Below are positions 55,972 to 64,000 of a stretch of DNA of 64,000 bases, one piece after another; position 1 is the stretch's first letter; every line of letters begins with the position of its first letter. The stretch is from contig CM048849.1 in NCBI GenBank assembly GCA_026545225.1, positions 49,774,336-49,838,335 on the forward strand, written 5' to 3'. Both the position numbers and the translations under genes were made by a program. A model generated the notes under the pieces. That model was not told the DNA's origin and made no database searches. It was given only the letters and a program-made list of their open reading frames with translations. This DNA comes from Cornus controversa. Its lineage: Eukaryota > Streptophyta > Magnoliopsida > Cornales > Cornaceae.

Positions 55972-58938
55972 TCCTTGTTCTTAGCTGAATACAATCATCT
56001 TTCTAATATTGAAGAGCAAAATCTTAGACAAAAGTCAAGGATTAAATGGCTTCAAATGGGAGACTCCAACTCAGCTTACTTCTTCAAATCTCTTAGTTCA
56101 AGAATCAATAGGAAAAAGATTGTCCTTCTTACTGGCATTGGTGGTGTTCAGATTGAGGGTGATGGGCCTATAAAAGAAGAGATTTTGAGCCATTTTCATA
56201 CTCTCCTGGGAGAAAATCCCCTTTCTTATCCAGGCAGGTCAGTACTTAGTCCATTTGTTACTAATTCAGTACCTTCACAATTCATTGAGTGCTTAACATC
56301 CATTCCTTCTGATCTTGAAATTGAAACCTGTTTTCTCTCTCTCAACAAAGATAAATCTCCTGGACCAGATGGCTTTAATGCCTTTTTCTTCCACAGGGCT
56401 TGGTCAATCATTGGTAAAAGCATTATCAAAGCTATTAGAGAGTTTTTCCAAAAAGGAAAACTCTTGAAAGAATTGAATTACTGTTACATTGCTTTGGTTC
56501 CCAAAACCCCTAACCCTTCATCTCTTAATGAGTTTAGACCTATATCATGCTGTAACACAATTTACAAATGCATTGCAAAGCTCATTGCTAACAAACTCAA
56601 GCCTACTCTTCCTTTCATTATTGAGCCCAGCCAAACTGCCTTTGTTCAGGGCAGAAATATTAGTGATAGCATACTTTTGGCTCATGAGCTTTTTCTTGGA
56701 TATCATCTCCCATCTTCTAGTCCTAGATGTGCCCTAAAAATTGACCTTCAAAAAACCTTTGACTCGGTTGGCTGGGATTTCCTTTTTGATGCTCTTCAAC
56801 TATTTCAGTTCCCTCCATTATTTATACATTGGGTTAAAGTTTGTGTAACTTCTCCCTCCTTCTCAATTTCAATTAATGGAGAATTACATGGATTTTTCCA
56901 AGGGGTGAAAGGATTGAGGCAAGGAGATCCACTTTCTCCTTTCCTATTCACAATTGTCATGCAAGTCTTCTCAAACATTATTAAGAAAATAGTTGCTGAT
57001 TGTCCAACCTTTAAATATCATGGAAAGTGTAAAAAGAGGTCAATTACACACCTTGCATTTGCATATGACCTTTTATTATTCTCTCATGGTAATCTTGAAT
57101 CTATCATGGTTCTCAAGAAGGCACTAGACCTATTTTCCATAATTTCAGGATTGGCTATCAACCAGTCCAAGAGCTTTATTTTCTTAGCAGGTGTTGATCC
57201 CTCCACAGAGCTTCTATTCAAAAATTTGCTAGGATTCAATAAGGGCAGTCTCCCTATTAAGCATTTAGGAGTTCCACTCATTTCAACAAGGCTTAAGGCA
57301 GTTGATTGCAAAGTTTTGGTTGACAAGATTACTAAAAGGGTTGATCACTGGACAAGCAAATTCTTATCCTATGGGGGCAGATTACAGCTAATCAAATCTA
57401 TCCTAATTAGCACTCAATTGTACTGGTCTTCAATGTTTTTGCTTCCTAAATCAGTTATATCAGATATTAACAAGGTATGTAGAAACTTCTTATGGACAGG
57501 ATCCAACCTGCAAAACAAAAAGGCAAGGTTGCTTGGATCTCAATTTACAAGCCTAAAGAGCTGGGGGGTTTAGGCATACCAAACATTGAATTGCTCAACA
57601 AGGCTGCTATCCTAAAAAATCTTTGGCATGTTATTTCAAACAACAAGCAAAGTGTTTGGGTTCAATGGGCAAGAGAGTACCTGGTCAGAGGTAGATGCAT
57701 TTGGGAGATCAACTGTCCTAGAAAATGCTCCTGGAGTTGGAAAAAGTTGCTGCAACTAAGAGCTCCAATCAAGCCCCTTCTCAGGATCAAAGTTGGTAGT
57801 GGACTGGACACATCCTTTTGGCATGACAATTGGCTTGGTAACTTTTCTCTCTGTTCAAGATTCAATGAACACAAAATCACAAACTCTGACATACCATCCA
57901 ATGCCCTTTTGAGTTCTTATATTTCATCCCAAACCTGGACATTTCCTCCATCCATTGTTGCCTTGATTCCAGAACTTCGAACATTAGTACCACCAGCTCC
58001 ATCTCCATCCCCTGACTCATTCATTTGGCTTCCATCCCCAAATGGTAAGTTCAATTTGAAACATACCATGCCTATCCTATATCCACATTCTAAACCTGTT
58101 CCTTGGAATCACCTAGTATGGAATTCAATGTCTATTCCAAAACACAAATTCATCTTCTGGCTTGCTATTCTCAATAGACTCCCTACCTTAGATAGGTTTG
58201 CTTTAGCTTACCTCCATATCCCCAATATATGTGTTCTGTGCAGATCATCTTCTGAGTCAGTTGATCACTTATTTTTCAAATGTTCATTCTCGAGTCCAAT
58301 TTGGGCATTCTTTCAAATACAATGTGGGTTTCATGTTGGAAATGTAAACTGGGATTCTTTAATTGCTTGGGCAAGTCATCACTGGAAACCAAAAAACTGC
58401 AGCAACTCCATCCAAAAACTAGCTTTCTCAGCCTCCGTCTACCACATATGGAATGAGAGGAACAGAAGAGTGCGTGAAGGAAAGAGCAGAGCACAAAGCT
58501 CAATTTGTGATCAAATCTATAACTGTATTAGAGAGCGGTTGTTCCCCCTTTCTGTGAAGACATGTTCAGCTTCAAGCCGAGCTCAAAGAGCATGGGACCT
58601 TCCAGATTCATTTCTCCGTCCACCTCCCCGACCGCCGGACTAAAACTCCATTCCTCAATCAATCCCTCTAATGGGTGCAGAAGATTGAAGTTTGTAAAGG
58701 CAACCGGATGCAATATAGCCGTTGAAGATGGTTATTGATTTGAACTTGAATTGAGGGCTTAATCAATTGGGCTAGTCTAAGTCTATTGGGCTTGTTTTGT
58801 AATCCAGTAACCTATTGGGCTGCTGATTTAAATGTTTGGGTTGTGACCATATACATGGCTCTCAGCCTATCCCAATTTTTGGGCTCCTGTAATTACTCAT
58901 ACATATATATAATTGCTTAATCTTTCGGGAAAAAAAAA
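55972..58938 (+). mobile_element. 5'-truncated L1-type LINE
   Basis: The frame at 55975-57573 holds most of a LINE reverse transcriptase (SPGPDGFNAFFF, RPISCCNTIYKCIAKLIANK, QGRNISDSIL, GLRQGDPLSPFLF). The active-site FADD reads FAYD (57058-57069), so it is inactive. A shift near 57500-57570 moves the frame to 57492-58643, which carries the rest and a zf-RVT-like domain (FIFWLAILNRLPTLDR, CVLC, DHLFFKCSF). The endonuclease and ORF1 are missing. The 3' end is an A run at 58930-58938. No clear target duplication. It sits between TIR gene 2 and its 3' flank. Confidence 0.9.
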
Positions 58939-59619
58939 TATATTACTCCCTCGTGAAAAACTACCCTAAACACTTTGAACAACAGACTGTGTACACTAAC
59001 TCCTACTCTAGAGTAAGGAGCTTTACACATGTACTACTTCACGAGAGCCCTACTTGCCATTGCTGTTCTACCTGCACTATTATATATCTCCACGGGTCGT
59101 GTGAAGTAGAAGGACCCAGACCCTCACTCACCCAATCGTCTAAATGGAACAACCATATACATATTGGCAGAGAAGCTTTTATTTTTTTTGAAGTTTAAGA
59201 AAATTATAATTAATATATGAATAAGGATGTGCAAGTTACCTCAAGGAGGAGGAGGGCCTAGATCGGCAAAGGCCCAAACAGAGCAGAAAAAACAAAGAGG
59301 CATGCAAGCCTAACAAAAAACTAGAAACCAATGTTATCAAGGGGAAGCCCATGAAACAATACAAGTCGATAAGTCCTAATTCCGTATCGCTCTACCACAC
59401 TGGTTGAAGGCAAGTCTGAAGAGAAAACAGGGGCGATCGACATCAACCATGACACTGAGGGATAGGTAGACAATCCATTCAGAAACTCATATCATCAATA
59501 TGAACCAGTTGTGAAAGTGTAGCTTTGACACTAACTTTAAGCTTTGACGCCAGCATTGTCTAAGCTAAATTAGGTCCAGGTAATGCTAAAGTCCATACCC
59601 CATTTACATTTGTTAACTC

Positions 59620-59650
<31 letters not shown>

Positions 59651-60039
59651 CCAAATTTCCTTGACATTGGGAGTCCTTGAACTTAATAGATGCATGCGTG
59701 TCTAAGCCTTATGGATTCTCTTATGGTACTTATAATAGACTGCAGTGGTGATCATTTATGTTTAAATTCCATGTTGTTCCCTTCCCTCCATATGAAACCA
59801 AGTGAGTCCAATTGAAGAGGGGAGCTGGGGAAGATAGAAAAGAGAATATATGAGAATATAAAAAGGCATAGGAAGAGGATGGAATCCAAGAGATGAGATC
59901 AGGATGAGAAGATGGTGATGGAACAAATCAATGCAATCTCAGAAGAATATATGAATTATTTGAGCTAGGGCACTGTAGGGATGATATTAATCCATTGACA
60001 TTTGCATGGACGCCAAAGGAAGGAAGTTTAAGGACTAGG
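58939..60039. other. Duplicated 3' flank of TIR gene 2 and intergenic DNA
   Basis: 59085-59165 (atatctccacgggtcgtgtg, agtagaaggaccca, aacaaccatatacat) matches the flank of TIR gene 1 at 50190-50500. A (TA)n run lies at about 59621-59650. No gene recognised; the region 59660-60000 has no open frame of note. Confidence 0.55.
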
Positions 60040-60836
60040 CATAGTTGTCAAAGGCGTGCCTCGGGTGCGCCTCAGGCTCAAGGCTCCTCAAGGCTCAATA
60101 GTTGCGCCTAGACCAAGGTCAGGCCAGACCTCTTCAATCAGGCGCGCGCCTTTGCATCTGAGGCCCCAAGCGCAACTCGCGCCTCAGGCGCGCCTAACAT
60201 AAAACACTTATTTTTTTTCCCTACTTGTTAGCATGTAATGTATTTTTGTGTTATGGTGGACTCTAACCATATAATACAATCTCTAACGGTAAAAGAAATA
60301 AAAATGGTCGATCGATAGATTAGATACAATCAGTCGATTTAAGGCTTTTTGGAAGTTACATAGTGGGACAAGTTTTCCTGCAACTTCTTCTTCTCTATTT
60401 TGTGTTTCTTTTTTTTCATCCTTATTGCTCTATTTTTTTATTCTCTATTCACTCTTTTTTTCTTTTATGGTCTTTTTGTTCTTTTCTCTCTCTTTCTTCT
60501 TTTTTTTTAAAAATATTTTTATGAACTCTTAATTTGTTTATGTTTTATAGTTTATTTCTCTAATGTGTATAAGAGTTGCTAAAGCATATCATCACAAAAC
60601 ACACTGAAAATCCTAAAATTGGAATATTAAGTATTTTTATTTTGTGGTTTGATGTTGTCATTCTTTTGACTAAAGAGTAGTTTGAGATTGTTGAGTAACT
60701 ATTACTGCTAGCTTTGTATTATTGGCTACAAATTTTATTTTAGTTTCAACTTGAGCCTGACTTCAATCAGGCCCGCGCCTCGCCTCGCGCCTTAGGCTCT
60801 AGGAGGCCTTAGCGCCTTGAGCCTTTAACAACTATG
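60040..60836. mobile_element. hAT-type element with GC-rich subterminal repeats
   Basis: Starts catagttgtcaaaggcgtgc and ends, read inverted, catagttgttaaaggctcaa. The 8-bp duplication ggactagg is perfect (60032-60039 and 60837-60844). Both ends are packed with gcgcctcaggc-like motifs in opposite orientation, as in a widespread plant hAT-like MITE type; the middle is AT-rich. No transposase. Confidence 0.85.
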
Positions 60837-60844
60837 GGACTAGG

Positions 60845-61205
60845 GGATCAACTAGGTTGATTAAGGGATCACATGGTAACCAATAGTCAAGCAACATGGA
60901 TCATAATTAATGTCATCTCCACAACCCACCTTGTGCTTGATTCACCAATTATTTATTCTTCTTAGCTTTAAAATTCTTCCCCATTCACTGTTTGATGAAG
61001 CTTTCAAAGTTTAGAAACTCTTTGACTTGATGAGGTAGATGTGAATCCATCTAGACCAAAGACTATCTCATTTCTTAGCCAAAAAAAGTTTACAGCAAAT
61101 GCGTTTTTCAAGTTTTGCACAGAAACTTTTATGGGGTGCCAAACGCACCGTAAAAAAAAAATTTCGGCACATTTGGACTTGTAAAAGGTCCTTTTCCTTG
61201 TAGTG
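60845..61205 (-). mobile_element. CACTA-type terminus (right end only)
   Basis: 61194-61205 reads ttccttgtagtg, the complement of the CACTA-superfamily tip cactacaaggaa, and tttcggcacatttgg with ggtgccaaacgcacc just inside are the kind of subterminal repeats these elements carry. No matching left end was found in the window; the inner border is unknown. Confidence 0.5.
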
Positions 61206-62733
61206 ATATCTGATTTTTCCTTCACAATGTAGGCATGCATATAGACACATTTTGCCAACTTACACTACCTCCTTTTACTGCAACATGCATTTTTTGCGCT
61301 CACTTTTACTGCAGGTGAGAGAAAACCAAAATAAAAAAGGTGTTGTGTGTGATGTGGTGGAAGAATGTTGGGCCGGTTTTTAAAAGGAAAAATTACCTAG
61401 TAGCCTTACTTTTGATACTTAAAAATAATTAAGACCTAAATTTTTTTATTAGAATAAGAAAAAGGATGAACTTGTCAATCTATTTTTGTTATTAATTGAG
61501 ATGGCAATCATTGTAGACAAACACTCGAAAGTGAGGAATCACACAAAATCGATGAGGCATGGTAGCATTAAACAAAAAGATTTCTACTTTTGAGATCTAT
61601 TTTCAACATCTATAAAAAAAAAATACCTCTTTTACACTTTTCATACATTACTGGGAGACTTTTCCTTTTTTTGCTCCTTCAGTATTATTCTTCGTGTCTT
61701 CTTTATTCTTCTTCTCACCTTTCGTATTCTTCTCAACATCTTCTTTTTTTCTCACCATCCACCAAATTTTCAAGCAATTCAAATATGGTAATATTTGTCC
61801 TTTTGATTTGGGATTGATTTAGATTAATTTTTGCAGAGTTTTAAGTTAGGATTTTCTATTTTTCTTCGCATTAAACCGAGGAACGGTTTTTCTTGGCATT
61901 TATCATTAACCAATGTTTGTGGGATATGAACAGTGGACAATGATATAACAGTAGATTCCATCAAACTACAAAAGAAGAAGGGAAGGGACAATTATAGAAA
62001 GGTTATTCTTTGATCGTCTTCAATGGGTTAGTGATGACAAAAGTAAATTTGATATCCTACATTGATCACTGCAATGATTCCATTAATTATAAATTATAAT
62101 ATACCACCAAACTAGTTGAATTCAGAGCACATGATACTAAATTTGACCCGACATGCATATAAAATGGAGGAACTAATAAATAAAAAAAACTAGAAACTTA
62201 CGCTAGTTTAAGGAGTGGTAAGATTTTCAAAGGAAGGTTGAGGTGACTGATCCGCCAAATTTGGAATTATAAGGTTTCTTTGTCTGATTGTGTCGATTTC
62301 TATTGTCCCGAAGACATTTGATTTTTAAATTTTTTTTTTGATAAATAACTTTCACAATACTTTTAGAGAGACTTAACTCTATATCTTCTACTCTAAAAAA
62401 ACAAAGAGATACCACTTAGATGACACGACTTTGTTGCAAGGTCTCTGATTTAGGTAAGAGATAAAATTTGACCAAAATTAATGTATTAAAGCCACTGGAA
62501 ATATGCGACTATAGTGGTAAAATAAGATTCAAATTAAACTTCTTCCATTTCCTTTAATGAAAGTCATCCCCCGTCTATTTTCATCCAAACAAACAAAAGA
62601 AGAGAGTGAATCTTTCCTTCCTTCGTAACATCTTCCATCCCTCCTCCTCCCCTTTCGTTCCACTTTTTTACACCCATTAATGTCCCACCATATTGTCAAC
62701 TAATTTTAATCAAACTACATTGTTCTTAAGAAA
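61206..62733. other. Intergenic DNA without recognised features
   Basis: No gene, RNA or bounded repeat could be supported over about 1.5 kb. CTT-rich low complexity lies at 61670-61750 and 62620-62665. Confidence 0.5.
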
Positions 62734-62894
62734 AATGATACATTCTCAGAATTTGAAAAATATCAAATGGTATTATTGTGAGTAGGGTGATGGGTTCCAC
62801 TACATGACATCACCCTGACATCATATAGTGTGGTCCACCATCCTACTCACATAACTCACATTTGACATCTTCCGAATTCAAAGAATGTATCATT
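62734..62894. mobile_element. MITE with about 60-bp inverted repeats
   Basis: aatgatacattctcagaatt at the left matches the inverted right end aatgatacattctttgaatt, and further in tgtgagtagggtgatgg pairs with tgtgagtaggatggtgg. Target duplication not identified, so the superfamily is open. Confidence 0.7.
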
Positions 62895-62995
62895 ACTCTT
62901 GTGATTAAATATAACAAATGGAGTAATAAATCATAAAGAAGAAAAGTTTTCTTTCATATTGGTACAAAGTTGAACTTCAACAAGCCACACCCAAG

Positions 62996-63676
62996 TAGGG
63001 GTGCAACTTGGGCTAGTCAATCCAAACCCAAGCCGAGCCCAATCCGATTTTTCACAGGCTCCGACAATCTTTTTTACAATTAGGGTTGGGCTCGAATTGA
63101 AAAATCTCAACCTGAATTCAATTAGGGTTGGATTTGGGTTGAGGCAACCCGAGTTCAATCCGAACCCAAACCCGAATTCTAATTTTTTTATTATATATTT
63201 ATACTTTAAATATACTATATATATTTCAAATTATGAGCATGTTAGTTTAGTTAGTGGTCTATTTGTTATTACGTCATAAAATGTAGCGTCCAATATCCTC
63301 AATTATTTTAATTGTGAAAAAGTTATGATTGCTCATCTTATAGACTTTACAATAATTATGTTCATTGGTAAATGAAGTACATTCCAAAGACATAAAAGAA
63401 TGAGAAAGAAATTTATAAGTTTTATAAAGTCAATGTCATATAAAATGATTATATGATAAAATCAGTGTTGTAATCCGAAATCTAACCAGAAATCTTAACT
63501 CGAGTTGCAAGCCCAAATTCAATTCGAGTTAACAAATTTAAGGATGAGTTATGCTAGGATTGGTTAGTTTCGGTTGAATGTAGGGTTAAAATTAGATTAG
63601 AGTTAAATATTTCATCTATCAGGTTAAACCTGAATTATTCCTCCAACCTATCCTAGCCGCCTGAGATGCACCCCTA
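62996..63676. mobile_element. hAT-type non-autonomous element, copy C
   Basis: Starts taggggtgcaacttgggcta and ends tgcaccccta, inverted taggggtgcatctcaggcgg. The 8-bp duplication cacccaag is perfect (62988-62995 and 63677-63684). The interior is related to the element at 16251-16880 (acaattagggttgg, aaaaatctcaacc, caacccg, cccgaatt). 681 bp, no transposase. Confidence 0.85.
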
Positions 63677-63684
63677 CACCCAAG

Positions 63685-64000
63685 TACCCGAACCCTTTAT
63701 TATAAATTAGAGTGTAAGTAACCAGTGGGATGCTTTTCGGCTGGGTTTAAACTGGGATGACCATAGTTTTTGTTGTTTAAAAATTTATGAACCCATACCT
63801 ACATTTTTAGGGAAAGCTTCCATCATCTTGGGCTGGACAACTCTGTTTTTCCTGGTCGATCCAAGAATCTTAAAGCTTTATTCCACTAAGCCCAGCAAGC
63901 TCAAATGGTTCCAATTTTCTGCCTTTTCTCTCTCTTCTTTATTTTTTTATTTCTTTTTCTCTCGTCCCCCTTTTATATATCAATTTAATTGTCTTTAAAA
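63685..64000. other. Right-edge intergenic DNA
   Basis: No gene or repeat recognised. A CT-rich stretch at 63920-63970 could be the leader of a gene outside the window, but nothing supports this directly. Confidence 0.4.

Noticed and set aside
61590-61817. Small secreted protein
   Set aside because: Serine/leucine/phenylalanine-rich translation of a CTT-rich low-complexity stretch.

Overview
The window looks like eudicot plant nuclear DNA: it is AT-rich, host genes have many introns with GT-AG borders, TIR-only immune genes are present, and the space between genes is filled with plant transposons. No bacterial-type operons, rRNA, tRNA genes or CRISPR arrays were seen. I could not fix the species.

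Layout. 1-4024 is a pile of non-autonomous DNA transposons: a terminal-inverted-repeat element with a perfect 8-bp target duplication, a long-TIR element, and a Helitron that abuts it. 4867-15336 holds one complete host gene on the + strand, a 12-exon membrane-anchored A1 aspartic protease; its introns carry two tRNA-derived SINEs, a further SINE-like insertion, a MITE and a 31-base poly(C) run. 16251-16880 is a hAT-type element. About 17060-28169 is an endogenous pararetrovirus (Caulimoviridae) locus: two nearly identical head-to-tail partial genomes, then a block of shuffled pieces. About 28170-35165 is a large foldback element built from about 27 units of about 170 bp in two opposed arms, with a 1112-bp Mutator-like element inside one arm.

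35166-59480 is a region of repeated duplication centred on TIR-only genes. Two TIR genes (49196-49998 and 54816-55613) share upstream and downstream flanks. Further copies of the upstream flank, without a gene, lie near 35.2, 39.4, 44.0 and 46.7 kb. About 2.9 kb (end of the foldback element, its nested element and the flank) is repeated almost unchanged at 44.4-47.3 kb. LTR elements, three insertions of one small MITE family with 9-bp target duplications, a Ty1-copia-like fragment and a 5'-truncated LINE have landed among these units. 59.5-64 kb has no recognised gene but holds two hAT-type elements with perfect 8-bp duplications, a CACTA terminus and a MITE.

How the genes work. The protease is expected to enter the secretory pathway and sit in a membrane by a C-terminal helix. 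The TIR proteins belong to the plant TIR-only family, whose members are NADases or signalling partners in immunity. One copy keeps the catalytic glutamate and the other has glycine there, so the pair may have split roles. The virus and LTR elements are fossils and are treated as such. All identities were judged by eye, without database searches.
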